Assembly (NCBI RefSeq): GCF_014649915.1
Contig: NZ_BMTY01000026.1
Location: 1 to 50,276 of the forward strand
DNA length: 50,276 bases
DNA from: Streptomyces toxytricini
GTDB lineage: Bacteria; Actinomycetota; Actinomycetes; Streptomycetales; Streptomycetaceae
Direction of reading: 5' to 3'
Shown here: piece by piece, positions 16,035 to 24,046 of the stretch
How the letters are laid out: every line of letters begins with the position of its first letter
How positions within the stretch are numbered: position 1 is the first letter of the stretch
Notes under the pieces: model-generated
Seen by the model: the letters and a program-made list of their open reading frames with translations, nothing else
The model's database searches: none
What the model was told of the DNA's origin: nothing
Translations under genes and position numbers: made by a program

Positions 16035-16054
16035 AAGCGGATAGCGATCCGCTT
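16035..16054. promoter_or_regulatory. TetR operator 2
   Basis: AAGCGGAT-AGCG-ATCCGCTT is a perfect 8-4-8 inverted repeat just upstream of the wrbA ribosome binding site. It is centred 36 bp from operator 1. Confidence 0.8.
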
Positions 16055-16073
16055 CATCAGGAGGGAAGTCACC

Positions 16074-16676
16074 ATGGGCGCCAAGGTCGCCGTCGTCTAC
16101 TACTCGTCCACCGGAAACGTCCACGCCCTCGCGCAGGCCGTCGCCGAAGGCGCCGAGAAGGCCGGCGCCGAGGTGCGCCTGCGCCGCGTGCCCGAACTCG
16201 CCCCGGACGCCGCCATCGACGCCAACCCCGCGTGGCGCGAGCACGTCGAGGCCGCCAAGGACGTCGAGACGGCGACGCTGGACGACCTCTCCTGGGCCAA
16301 CGCCTACGCGATCGGCTCCCCCACCCGCTACGGCAACATCGCGGGCCAGCTGAAGCAGTTCCTCGACACCACCGGCGGCCTCTGGCAGCAGGGCGCCCTC
16401 GCCGACAAGCCGGCGACCGGCTTCACCAGCGCGCACAACGCCCACGGCGGCAACGAGTCCACCCTGCTCGCGCTGTACAACACCTTCCACCACTGGGGCT
16501 CGGTCATCGTCGCCCCCGGCTTCACCGACCCGGCCGTCTTCGCCGCCGGCGGCAACCCGTACGGCTCCTCGCACCCCGGCGGCAGCGGCCCCGTCACCGA
16601 GGAGGCCCTCGCCGCGGCCCGCCACCAGGGCGCACGGCTGGCCCGCTTCGCCGCCCGCCTCGCCGCGACGGCCTGA
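16074..16676 (+). CDS. wrbA: NAD(P)H:quinone oxidoreductase, WrbA type
   Basis: This is a 200-aa flavodoxin-fold protein. It has the FMN phosphate loop VVYYSSTGNVHALAQ (about 7-21), SPTRYGNIAGQLKQFLD and the family segment TGGLWQQGALADKPATGFTS, then NAHGGNES and HHWGSVIVAPG. WrbA enzymes reduce quinones by two electrons with FMN as cofactor and limit redox cycling. ATG 16074 follows GGAGGGAA. Control by the adjacent TetR through twin operators is strongly suggested. Confidence 0.92.
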   Translation: MGAKVAVVYYSSTGNVHALAQAVAEGAEKAGAEVRLRRVPELAPDAAIDANPAWREHVEAAKDVETATLDDLSWANAYAIGSPTRYGNIAGQLKQFLDTTGGLWQQGALADKPATGFTSAHNAHGGNESTLLALYNTFHHWGSVIVAPGFTDPAVFAAGGNPYGSSHPGGSGPVTEEALAAARHQGARLARFAARLAATA

Positions 16677-16700
16677 CGACCGCCCGGGCGGCGCCCGCGC

Positions 16701-17588
16701 CTACCAGGCGAGCTGCGAGATCTCCTCGGCGACGACCGCGCAGGCGTCCGCGCCCGGGTCGATCAGCGGGAAGTGCCCGATCCCGTCCAGCAGGGTCAGC
16801 CCCACCGTCTCGCCTGCCCGGGCCGCCGCCTCCACGTACGACTCGGCGACCGCCGCCGGCACCACGATGTCCTCCCGGCCGTGCACCACGGCGGTGGCGA
16901 TCCCCGTGGGCAGCAGCACCGCCGGGTCCGCGTACGGCGACCGCTCCGCCAGGTGCGCCCCGCCGCCGAGCAGCTGCTCGGCGGCCCCGCCGCACACGCC
17001 GAGCTTGCCCGCGACCTCGAAGTCCGCGATCGGCGCCAGCGCCACCACTCCGCGCAGCGGCGGCGGCTCGGGCAGCCGCCAGCCGGCCGGGGCGCCGGCG
17101 GGCAGCACGTGCCGGGCGGCCGCCCACAGCGCCAGGTGGCCGCCCGCCGAGTGCCCGGTGACGACCGTGCGCCGCAGGTCCGCCTGCGGCAGCACGGCGG
17201 CGGCCAGCCCGGGCAGGGCGTCCATCGCCGCGGCGACATCGTCGAAGGTTTCCGGCCAGCGCCCGGCGACCGGGCCGTCCGCGTCCTGGTGCGGCAGCGA
17301 ACTCCCGCGCCGGTACTCGACATTGGCCACCGCGAATCCCCGCCGCGCCAGGAAGTCCGCCAGCGGCGTCACGTGCGCGCGGTCGTACGGGGCGCGCCAG
17401 GCCCCGCCGTGCAGCAGCACCACCAGCGGCGCGGAGGCGGCGGAGCCGTCGCCCTCGCGCGGGGCGTAGAAGTCGACGACGTGGTCGGGGTGTTCCCCGT
17501 ACGCGGCGGTCGCGTCCGGCGCGACCGGCGGGTGGGCGAAGGCCGAGGCGGCCTCGGCGGCGTCCCGTTCGACTGCGGGATCCGACAT
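16701..17588 (-). CDS. Alpha/beta hydrolase, candidate N-formylkynurenine formamidase
   Basis: This is a 295-aa protein of the hormone-sensitive-lipase/kynurenine-formamidase type. It has the oxyanion motif HGGAW (60-64), nucleophile elbow VTGHSAGGHLALW (Ser147), an acid near HGREDIVVP and the catalytic His in GIGHFPLIDP. It lies directly downstream of kynU and kynA on the same strand, so hydrolysis of N-formylkynurenine between the KynA and KynU steps is a good inference but not proven. ATG 17588 is chosen because GAGAGGTGG precedes it. It may also have its own promoter at 17645-17673. Confidence 0.8.
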   Translation of the reverse strand: MSDPAVERDAAEAASAFAHPPVAPDATAAYGEHPDHVVDFYAPREGDGSAASAPLVVLLHGGAWRAPYDRAHVTPLADFLARRGFAVANVEYRRGSSLPHQDADGPVAGRWPETFDDVAAAMDALPGLAAAVLPQADLRRTVVTGHSAGGHLALWAAARHVLPAGAPAGWRLPEPPPLRGVVALAPIADFEVAGKLGVCGGAAEQLLGGGAHLAERSPYADPAVLLPTGIATAVVHGREDIVVPAAVAESYVEAAARAGETVGLTLLDGIGHFPLIDPGADACAVVAEEISQLAW

Positions 17589-17644
17589 CGGCTCCACCTC
17601 TCGTAACGCGTGGGACTGGTGTTCCGGTGTTCCGGCAGAGCGGG

Positions 17645-17673
17645 ACCGTATCAGGCCGGAACAGGCCTGTCCC
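17645..17673 (-). promoter_or_regulatory. Candidate promoter and operator of the hydrolase gene
   Basis: On the reverse strand GGGACA is followed by a 17-nt spacer and TACGGT (17645-17650). The palindrome ACAGGCCTGT (17661-17670) overlaps the -35, suggesting separate control from kynAU. Confidence 0.4.
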
Positions 17674-17721
17674 GGGGAGGCGGTTTCCCGTCACGGGCCC
17701 CGGCGAGGAGGCGGGAGGCGA

Positions 17722-17744
17722 CGGGCGGGACCGCGCCCCGCCCG
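17722..17744 (-). terminator. Hairpin after kynU
   Basis: CGGGCGGG and CCCGCCCG pair around a 7-nt loop, 29 bp beyond the kynU stop. It has no T tract. Confidence 0.45.
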
Positions 17745-17772
17745 CCCCCTGCCGTGACGTTTCGCCCCGGGA

Positions 17773-18984
17773 TCACCCGAAAACGTGACCCAGCGTCCGG
17801 GCCGCGCGCTCCGCGTCGGCGAAGCCGACGTACAGCGGGGTGAAGCCGAACCGCAGCACGTCCGGGGCGCGGAAGTCCCCGATCACGCCGCGCGCGATCA
17901 GCTCGTCCATCACCGCGCGGGCGTTCTCCGTCCGCAGCGAGACCTGGCTGCCGCGCTCCGCGTGCGCCTCCGGAGTCACCGACTCCACCCGGCCCTCCGG
18001 CACGTACGCGGCGACGCACTCCAGGAAGAAGTCGGTCAGCGCGAGGGACTTCGCGCGCACCGCCTCCACCTCCACCCCGTCCCAGGCGTCGAGCGCCGCC
18101 TCCAGGGCGAGCATCGACAGGATGTCCGGAGTGCCGACCCGGCCCCGGACGGCGCCCGCGGCGGGCGCGTACTCCGGAGTCATCGCGAACGGGTCCGCAT
18201 GCCCGTTCCAGCCGGGCAGCGGCGAGTCGAAGCCCTCCTGGTGGCGTTCGGCGACGTACAGGAACGCGGGCGAACCGGGGCCGCCGTTGAGGTACTTGTA
18301 CGTGCAGCCGACCGCGAAGTCCACGCCGTGCGCGTCGAGCCCGACGGGCAGGGCCCCCGCCGAATGGCACAGGTCCCACACCGCCGGCGCGCCCGCGGCG
18401 TGCGCGGCGCGCGTCAGGCCGGGCAGGTCGTGGAGCCGGCCGCTGCGGTAGTCGACGTGGTTGAGCAGCACGGCGGCGGTGCGCTCCCCCATCGCCCCGG
18501 CGGCCCGCGAGGGGTCCACCGGGACGACGGTCAGCCCCGTCATCCGGGCCGCCGAGGCGGCGATGTAGCCGTCCGTCGGGAAGGTCGAGGCGTCCACGAG
18601 CAGCTCGGTGCGGCCCGGCCCGGCGAGCCGGGCGGCGCCGACCAGCGCCTTGAACAGGTTGACGCTGGTGGAGTCGCCCACGACGACCTGGCCGGGCGCG
18701 GCACCGACCAGCGGGGCGATCCGGTCGCCGATCCGCTCCGGCGCCGTCCACCAGGTGCCGCTGCTCCAGGACCGGATCAGCTCGGTCCCCCACTCGCGGG
18801 AGACGACCTCCGCGACGCGCTCCGGCACGCCCGCGGGGAGCGCGCCGAGCGAGTTGCCGTCCAGGTAGACGACGCCGTCCGGGAGGGTGAACCGCTTGCG
18901 CAGCCCGGCGAGCGGGTCGGCGGCGTCGAGTCCGGCGGCGCGCTCGGCGAGCTCCGCCGTCCGGCGGGCGGTCGTCTCAGACAT
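17773..18984 (-). CDS. kynU: Kynureninase
   Basis: This is a 403-aa PLP enzyme of fold type I that cleaves kynurenine to anthranilate and alanine. It has YLDGNSLGALP near the N-terminus, the PLP-phosphate and ring residues around GDSTSVNLFKAL and AVWDLCHSAGALPVGL, and the Schiff-base Lys230 in CTYKYLNGGPGSPAF. The start overlaps the stop of kynA by 8 nt, indicating coupled translation. The pathway would supply anthranilate or remove tryptophan. Confidence 0.94.
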   Translation of the reverse strand: MSETTARRTAELAERAAGLDAADPLAGLRKRFTLPDGVVYLDGNSLGALPAGVPERVAEVVSREWGTELIRSWSSGTWWTAPERIGDRIAPLVGAAPGQVVVGDSTSVNLFKALVGAARLAGPGRTELLVDASTFPTDGYIAASAARMTGLTVVPVDPSRAAGAMGERTAAVLLNHVDYRSGRLHDLPGLTRAAHAAGAPAVWDLCHSAGALPVGLDAHGVDFAVGCTYKYLNGGPGSPAFLYVAERHQEGFDSPLPGWNGHADPFAMTPEYAPAAGAVRGRVGTPDILSMLALEAALDAWDGVEVEAVRAKSLALTDFFLECVAAYVPEGRVESVTPEAHAERGSQVSLRTENARAVMDELIARGVIGDFRAPDVLRFGFTPLYVGFADAERAARTLGHVFG

Positions 18985-19822
18985 GGCTGCGCGCCGTCCA
19001 CAGCTCGGGGAAGACGTTCTTCTGCGCGCGCTTCTCCAGCCAGCTGACGCCGGCCGAGCCGCCCGTGCCCGTCTTCGCGCCCATCGCGCGCCGCGTCGCG
19101 ACCAGGTGGTCGTTGCGCCAGCGCCACACCAGCTCGGCGACGTCGGTGAGGGCCTCGCCGAGGCGGTGCAGGTCGGGGTGGGCGTCGGGGTCCTCGTACA
19201 GGGCGGTCCACACGGCCTCGACCTCGGGCGAAGCCTCGTAGCGCCGCGACAGGTCGCGGTCGAGGACGGACTGCGGGACGGGCAGACCGCGGCGGGCCAG
19301 CAGCCTCAGCACCTCGTCGTACAGGCTCGGCTCGTGCAGCGCCTTCTCGAGCTCCGCGTGGACGCGCGGCGCGCCGCGGTGCGGGACGAGCATGGACGCC
19401 GACTTCTCTCCGAGGAGGAACTCCATCCGGCGGTACATCGCGGACTGGAAGCCCGAGCCCTCGCCGAGGGCGCCGCGGTAGGAGTTGAACTGGGCGGGGG
19501 TGAGCTGGGCGAGCGGGCGCCAGGAGGCGTTGAGGGCCTCCAGCTCGCGGAGGGACCGTTTCAGCGCGTCCATCGCGACGGGGACGCGGTCCTCCCGCAG
19601 GGCCTTCGCGGCCGTCTCCCACTCGTGGACGATGACCGTGAACCACAGCTCCATGACCTGGGTGGTGACCAGGAAGACCATCTCGCCCGGGTCGTCCGAG
19701 CGGAGGTGCTGGAGGTGGGTGAGGACGTCCGCCTGGACGTAGTCCTCGTACGGGGTCGTGCCCGCGAAGTCGAGGTTCGGGGTGTCCGAACCGGCTCCGG
19801 AGGCATCAAGGGTGTTCGACAT
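18977..19822 (-). CDS. kynA: Tryptophan 2,3-dioxygenase
   Basis: This is a 281-aa heme dioxygenase that opens the indole ring of tryptophan to N-formylkynurenine. Conserved parts are TPYEDYVQADVL, MVFLVTTQVMELWFTVIVHE, the substrate-binding QFNSYRGALGEGSGFQS and the heme-ligand region WRWRNDHLVATRRAMG followed by GTGGSAG. The ATG at 19822 is preceded by GAGGAGACAG. It is the first gene of the kynA-kynU operon. A Crp-like site lies about 120 bp upstream. Confidence 0.94.
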   Translation of the reverse strand: MSNTLDASGAGSDTPNLDFAGTTPYEDYVQADVLTHLQHLRSDDPGEMVFLVTTQVMELWFTVIVHEWETAAKALREDRVPVAMDALKRSLRELEALNASWRPLAQLTPAQFNSYRGALGEGSGFQSAMYRRMEFLLGEKSASMLVPHRGAPRVHAELEKALHEPSLYDEVLRLLARRGLPVPQSVLDRDLSRRYEASPEVEAVWTALYEDPDAHPDLHRLGEALTDVAELVWRWRNDHLVATRRAMGAKTGTGGSAGVSWLEKRAQKNVFPELWTARSHV

Positions 19823-19939
19823 CGCTGTCTCCTCGACACGTGCTTCCGGGTAGCGGTCCGCTCCTTCCGAAAGGGTGTGTGGAGCCCCGGTCCCCTGCCC
19901 GCATCATAAAACCGCTCCCCCGGGGTGCTCCAATGGTGC

Positions 19940-19953
19940 GTGACGGTCGTCAC
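19940..19953. promoter_or_regulatory. Crp-like operator upstream of kynA
   Basis: GTGACGGTCGTCAC fits GTGA-N6-TCAC and is a perfect dyad of 6-bp half-sites around 2 bp. It sits between the DUF3151 terminator and kynA, so cAMP-receptor-protein-like control of kynurenine genes is possible. Confidence 0.5.
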
Positions 19954-19972
19954 ACACACTTTTCACCCGCGG

Positions 19973-20014
19973 CCGGGTCCCGCGGGCGCCGGGCCGGGCG
20001 CCCGCGGGACCCGG
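19973..20014 (-). terminator. Terminator of the DUF3151 gene
   Basis: A perfect 18-bp stem (19973-19990 with 19997-20014) with a 6-nt loop abuts the stop codon at 20015. Confidence 0.8.
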
Positions 20015-20428
20015 TCAGGCGCCGAGGACGTCCGCCGCCGTCTCCGAGGAGTCGCGCAGGAAGGTCGTGCAGCGCTCGTACTCGTCCTTCTCGCCGATGG
20101 CCCCGGCGGCGCGGGCGAGGGCGTGCAGGGCGCGCAGGAAGCCGCGGTTCGGCTCGTGCTCCCACGGCACCGGGCCGTGGCCCTTCCAGCCGGCGCGGCG
20201 CAGCGCGTCGAGCCCGCGGTGGTAGCCGGTGCGCGCGTACGCGTACGCCTCGACGCTGCGGCCCGCGGCGAACGCCTCGTCGGACAGGACGGCCCAGGCG
20301 AGCGAGGACGTCGGGTGCGCGGCGGCCACCTCGACGGCGGGCGTGCCCGCGGCGATGGCCTCGCGGCCCGGCTCGTCGGGGAGGTGGGTGGGGGCGGGGC
20401 CCCCGAGCAGGTTCTGGTGAATGGACAT
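20015..20428 (-). CDS. DUF3151 family protein
   Basis: This is a 137-aa actinobacterial protein starting MSIHQNLLGGPAPTHLPDEP. It contains AWAVLSDEAFAAGRSVEAYA, RTGYHRGLDALRRAGWKGHG and NRGFLRALHALARAAG, typical of DUF3151. The function is unknown. Helical TPR-like periodicity is apparent. The start at 20428 is preferred over an ATG at 20446 because a CAGACT -10 sits 6 nt upstream, giving a leaderless mRNA. A dyad covers that -10 and the start codon. Confidence 0.85.
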   Translation of the reverse strand: MSIHQNLLGGPAPTHLPDEPGREAIAAGTPAVEVAAAHPTSSLAWAVLSDEAFAAGRSVEAYAYARTGYHRGLDALRRAGWKGHGPVPWEHEPNRGFLRALHALARAAGAIGEKDEYERCTTFLRDSSETAADVLGA

Positions 20429-20446
20429 GCCCCAAGTCTGGGGCAT
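20427..20446. promoter_or_regulatory. Palindrome over the -10 and start codon of the DUF3151 gene
   Basis: ATGCCCCA-AGTC-TGGGGCAT is a perfect 8-4-8 inverted repeat. The reverse-strand -10 CAGACT (20435-20440) lies in its middle and the start codon at its edge, ideal for a repressor. Confidence 0.6.
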
Positions 20447-20674
20447 CCGCGCCCCGTACGGCGGCCCCTCCCCCGGGCGCGCGCCGCGCCGCCGCGGCAC
20501 CCCCGCACCGGGGCAGCCTGCCGCCCGGCGGTGGCCGGCCCACCGCCATGGGGGCGGCCGGCGGGGGGTGGTGGGCGCCCCACCACCCGGCGGCCGAGCC
20601 GTGTGCCCGGCGCACCTCCCCGCGGCGGGGGGCCGCGGCGGACGGTAGGGGGGCCATCGACGAAGGGGGAAGTC

Positions 20675-22078
20675 GTGAACGCCGCCACCCGCACCCGCAC
20701 CGCCGACCGCACCGCCGCCGCCCGCAACGCCTCCGGCAGCCGGCCCGCCGGCACCCGCGCGGCCGCCGCAGCAGCCGCGGCCGGCGCCGAGGGGGCCGTC
20801 GAGGAGCTGTGCTCCGCGGTGTTCGCCTCCCTGCGCCGCAAGGACCAGCGGGAGCGCGGCCGCCAGTACGTGCAGGGGCTGCTCACCGCCGAGGGCCGCA
20901 AGTCGATCCGCAACATCGCCCTCCAGCTCGACCGGGCGGGCGCGGCCGGCGGCGCCGGCGCCGCGGCCGCGGAGCAGAGCCTGCACCACTTCATCGCCGC
21001 CTCGACCTGGGACTGGCAGCCGATCCGGACCGCGCTGGCCGAGTACCTGGGACGGACGGCCCCGCTGAACGCCTGGGTGGCCCAGCCGATGGCCATCCCG
21101 AAGGGCGGCGAGCACTCGGTGGGCGCCGGACACCGCTTCGACCCGCACCGGGGTCAGATGTTCCGCGGGCAGCAGGCGTTCGGGCTCTGGTACACCTCCG
21201 CCCCGGTGGTGACGCCGGTGGGGTGGCGGCTCTTCCTCGACGAGGAGTCGGCGCCGGCGCCCTCACAGGACTCGGTGCAGGTCGGCACCGGCGAGGAGGA
21301 GTCGTACGCGGGCTGCGCGGTCAGCGGGGTGCTGAACGCGGTGCGCGAGGCGCGGCTGCCGGTGCGGCCGGTCGTCCTGGACGTCCGGGACATCGCGACG
21401 CGGTCGACGCTGCACCGCTTCGCCGAGGCGCGGGTGCCGCTGGTCGCCCGGATCGGCGCGGAGGCGCGGCTGCTGGTGACCGACCCGCGGGTGCCGGGGT
21501 TCGGCGCGGGCACGATGGCCGCGCGGGACGTCCTGCAGAACGTGCGCGGGCTGCGGATGCCCGTGGAGTGGCCCGACCCGGAGGTGCCGGGGGCCCGGCG
21601 GACGTCGCTGGTGGCGGCGGTGCGGGTGATGGTCCCGGACCCGGCGCCGGGGCGGCGGCGCGAGGTGCTCCTCTTCGGCGAGTGGGAGGCGGCGCGCCGG
21701 CTGCCGACGCAGCTGTGGGTGACGGACATGGTCCGCACCGACCCGGGTGCGCTGGTGCGGATGACGAAGACGGCGCTGCGGGTGTCGGCCGCGTCCGCGG
21801 CGAGCGTGCAGCGGGTGGGCATGCGCGACTTCTCCGGCCGGTCGCTGCCCGGCTGGCACCGGCACGTGACGCTGGCGTCCGTGGCGCACGCGGCGCTCTG
21901 CCTGGCCGCGCCGGGAGCCGCCGAACTCCCGGCCGCGCCCCCCGCCCCCGTCTCCCATCCGGCGGGCCGCACGCCCGATGCCGTTCCGGTTCCGGTCGCG
22001 GCCCGCGCGGTGGCACTCGCCGCCGCCCGGGGGCAGCGCACCGCCGCCGTCCGCCGGCCCGCGCTCGCGGCCCTCTGA
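20675..22078 (+). CDS. IS701-like transposase-derived protein, probably domesticated
   Basis: This is a 467-aa protein with an Ala/Arg/Thr-rich N-terminus (1-45). The IS701 DDE-transposase-like core follows: FASLRRKDQRERGRQYVQGL, then EQSLHHFIAASTWDWQPIR and AWVAQPMAIPKGGEHSVGAG, GWRLFLDEES and RPVVLDVRDIATRST. The position where active enzymes have Asp-Glu (VVDE-type) reads VAQP (136-137), so the first catalytic residue is missing. No terminal inverted repeats or target duplications flank it. GTG 20675 follows a GAAGGGGGAAG ribosome binding site. It is probably a fixed cellular gene, perhaps DNA-binding. Confidence 0.65.
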   Translation: MNAATRTRTADRTAAARNASGSRPAGTRAAAAAAAAGAEGAVEELCSAVFASLRRKDQRERGRQYVQGLLTAEGRKSIRNIALQLDRAGAAGGAGAAAAEQSLHHFIAASTWDWQPIRTALAEYLGRTAPLNAWVAQPMAIPKGGEHSVGAGHRFDPHRGQMFRGQQAFGLWYTSAPVVTPVGWRLFLDEESAPAPSQDSVQVGTGEEESYAGCAVSGVLNAVREARLPVRPVVLDVRDIATRSTLHRFAEARVPLVARIGAEARLLVTDPRVPGFGAGTMAARDVLQNVRGLRMPVEWPDPEVPGARRTSLVAAVRVMVPDPAPGRRREVLLFGEWEAARRLPTQLWVTDMVRTDPGALVRMTKTALRVSAASAASVQRVGMRDFSGRSLPGWHRHVTLASVAHAALCLAAPGAAELPAAPPAPVSHPAGRTPDAVPVPVAARAVALAAARGQRTAAVRRPALAAL

Positions 22079-22086
22079 ACGCGGAG

Positions 22087-22128
22087 GGGCCCGGTGCCCG
22101 CCGAGGCGGCGGGAGCACCGGGCCCTTT
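22087..22128. terminator. Bidirectional terminator between IS701-like gene and fbaA
   Basis: GGGCCCGGTGC (22087-22097) pairs with GCACCGGGCCC (22115-22125) followed by TTT, with an inner CCGCC/GGCGG stem. Confidence 0.75.
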
Positions 22129-22167
22129 CCGTTCTGCACCTCCGGGCCGGGCCGGCCCGGCCGGCGG

Positions 22168-23190
22168 CTACTTCAGCCGGGTGCCCGTGGAGCGCAGGTC
22201 GGCGCAGGCCTGCAGGACGCGCTTGGCCATGCTCGCCTCGGCCAGCTTGCCCCAGGTCCGCGGGTCGTAGGTGGACTTCTTGCCGACCTCGCCGTCGACC
22301 TTCAGGACGCCGTCGTAGTTCTTGAACATGTGGTCGGCGACCGGGCGGGTGAAGGCGTACTGGGTGTCGGTGTCGAGGTTCATCTTCACGACGCCGTTCT
22401 CCAGCGCGGTGGCGATCTCCTCCTCCGTGGAGCCGGAGCCGCCGTGGAAGACGAAGTCGAACGGGCTGGTCTTGCCGTACTTCTCGCCGACGCCCTGCTG
22501 GAGGTCCTTCAGCAGCTCCGGGCGCAGGACGACGTTGCCCGGCTTGTACACGCCGTGCACGTTGCCGAAGGAGGCGGCCAGCAGGTAGCGGCCCTTCTCG
22601 CCCAGGCCGAGGGCCTCGGCGGTGCGGATCGCGTCCTCGACGGTGGTGTACAGCTCGTCGTTGATCTCGTGGGTGACGCCGTCCTCCTCGCCGCCGGTCG
22701 GGGTGATCTCGACCTCAAGAATGATCTTGGCAGCGGCGGCGCGGGGCAGCAGCTCCTGCGCGATGGCCAGGTTGTCGGCCAGGGTCTCGGCGGAGCCGTC
22801 CCACATGTGGGACTGGAAGAGCGGGTTGCGGCCGGCCTTGACGCGCTCCTCGGAGACGGCGATCAGCGGGCGGACGTACCCGTCCAGCTTGTCCTTCGGG
22901 CAGTGGTCGGTGTGCAGCGCGATGTTGACGTCGTACTTCGCCGCGACGATGTGCGCGAACTCGGCCAGGGCGACCGCGCCCGTGACCATGTCCTTGCTGT
23001 GCTGGCCACCCAGGAACTCCGCACCGCCGGTGGAGATCTGGATGATGCCGTCGCTCTCGGCCTCCGCGAAGCCGCGCAGGGCAGCGTGCAGGGTCTGGCT
23101 CGAGGTCACGTTGATGGCCGGGTAGGCGAACTTGCCTGCCTTCGCCCGGTCGAGCATCTCGTTGTAGACCTCGGGGGTTGCGATGGGCAT
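22168..23190 (-). CDS. fbaA: Fructose-bisphosphate aldolase, class II
   Basis: This is a 340-aa zinc-dependent aldolase of glycolysis and gluconeogenesis that interconverts fructose 1,6-bisphosphate and DHAP plus glyceraldehyde 3-phosphate. It has the zinc/substrate segment NIALHTDHCPKDKLDGYVRP, KIILEVEITPTGGEEDGVTH, AASFGNVHGVYKPGNVVLRP and FVFHGGSGSTEEEI. ATG 23190 follows GAGGAGCG. A promoter with a leader of about 60 nt is visible at 23260-23288. Confidence 0.96.
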   Translation of the reverse strand: MPIATPEVYNEMLDRAKAGKFAYPAINVTSSQTLHAALRGFAEAESDGIIQISTGGAEFLGGQHSKDMVTGAVALAEFAHIVAAKYDVNIALHTDHCPKDKLDGYVRPLIAVSEERVKAGRNPLFQSHMWDGSAETLADNLAIAQELLPRAAAAKIILEVEITPTGGEEDGVTHEINDELYTTVEDAIRTAEALGLGEKGRYLLAASFGNVHGVYKPGNVVLRPELLKDLQQGVGEKYGKTSPFDFVFHGGSGSTEEEIATALENGVVKMNLDTDTQYAFTRPVADHMFKNYDGVLKVDGEVGKKSTYDPRTWGKLAEASMAKRVLQACADLRSTGTRLK

Positions 23191-23259
23191 CTGTCCGCTC
23201 CTCTGTTGTGCGGGGAGTGTGCGATTGCTGACCCTGACCTGGGGGCGACGTAACCGTCG

Positions 23260-23288
23260 CGCCTATCTTTCCACGCTCCGCGTGTCAC
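23260..23288 (-). promoter_or_regulatory. fbaA promoter
   Basis: On the reverse strand GTGACA, a 17-nt spacer and TAGGCG resemble a housekeeping promoter, ending about 70 nt before the start codon. Confidence 0.5.
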
Positions 23289-23413
23289 TCGACCCGCGCC
23301 GGCCGCGGTGATTTCCGGCAATCAGGCCACCGGCCGGGAAAACCGCAGCTCAGAGGGGGTCCTGCGGGGCGCGGGCGGGCTCCGGGGAAGCCGGTGGGCG
23401 GTCCGGAATGCAA

Positions 23414-23442
23414 GACCGGCCGCGGACGCGCCGCGGCCGGTC
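23414..23442 (-). terminator. pyrE terminator
   Basis: GACCGGCCGCGG and CCGCGGCCGGTC form a perfect 12-bp stem around ACGCG, 34 bp past the pyrE stop. Confidence 0.7.
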
Positions 23443-23475
23443 CCCGTCGCGGGAGCCCCCGGGGGGCCGTGCCGC

Positions 23476-24015
23476 TCAGGCCAGGCCGAGGTCCCCGAGG
23501 CGGTAGCCGGTCAGGTACGGCAGGCCCGCGGCGGCGATCGCGTCGGCGGCGCCGCGGTCCACGATGGTGGCGACGGCGACGACCTCGCCGCCGGCCTCGC
23601 GGACGGCCTCGACGGCGGTCAGCGGGGAGCCGCCGGTGGTGGAAGTGTCCTCGACGACGAGGCAGCGCTTGCCCTTGACGTCGGTGCCCTCGATGCGGCG
23701 CTGCATGCCGTGCGCCTTCTGCGCCTTGCGGACGACGAACGCGTCGAGGCGGCCGCCGCGGGCGGCGGAGGCGTGCAGCATCGACGTCGCGACCGGGTCC
23801 GCGCCCAGGGTCAGGCCGCCGACGCAGTCGTAGTCGAGCTCGGCGGTCAGGTCGAGCATGACCTGGCCGACCATGGGGGCCGCCTCGCCGTCGAGGGTGA
23901 TCCGGCGGAGGTCGATGTAGTAGTCGGCCTCCTTGCCGGAGGAGAGGGTCACCTTGCCGTGCACGACGGCCTTGTCCTTGATCTGCTGCAGAAGCGCATC
24001 GCGTACGTCACTCAT
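23476..24015 (-). CDS. pyrE: Orotate phosphoribosyltransferase
   Basis: This is a 179-aa protein of de novo pyrimidine synthesis that converts orotate and PRPP to OMP. It has GKVTLSSGKEADYYIDLRRI, the AFVVRKAQKAHGMQRRIEG flexible loop and the PRPP-binding motif KRCLVVEDTSTTGGSPLTAV. ATG 24015 lies 7 nt after a TAAGCT -10 box, so the transcript is probably leaderless. Confidence 0.95.
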   Translation of the reverse strand: MSDVRDALLQQIKDKAVVHGKVTLSSGKEADYYIDLRRITLDGEAAPMVGQVMLDLTAELDYDCVGGLTLGADPVATSMLHASAARGGRLDAFVVRKAQKAHGMQRRIEGTDVKGKRCLVVEDTSTTGGSPLTAVEAVREAGGEVVAVATIVDRGAADAIAAAGLPYLTGYRLGDLGLA

Positions 24016-24022
24016 GGCCCCG

Positions 24023-24028
24023 AGCTTA
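24023..24028 (-). promoter_or_regulatory. -10 box, leaderless pyrE
   Basis: TAAGCT, 7 nt, then ATG 24015. Confidence 0.45.
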
Positions 24029-24046
24029 GTTGCGTGCGCGCGGGCG

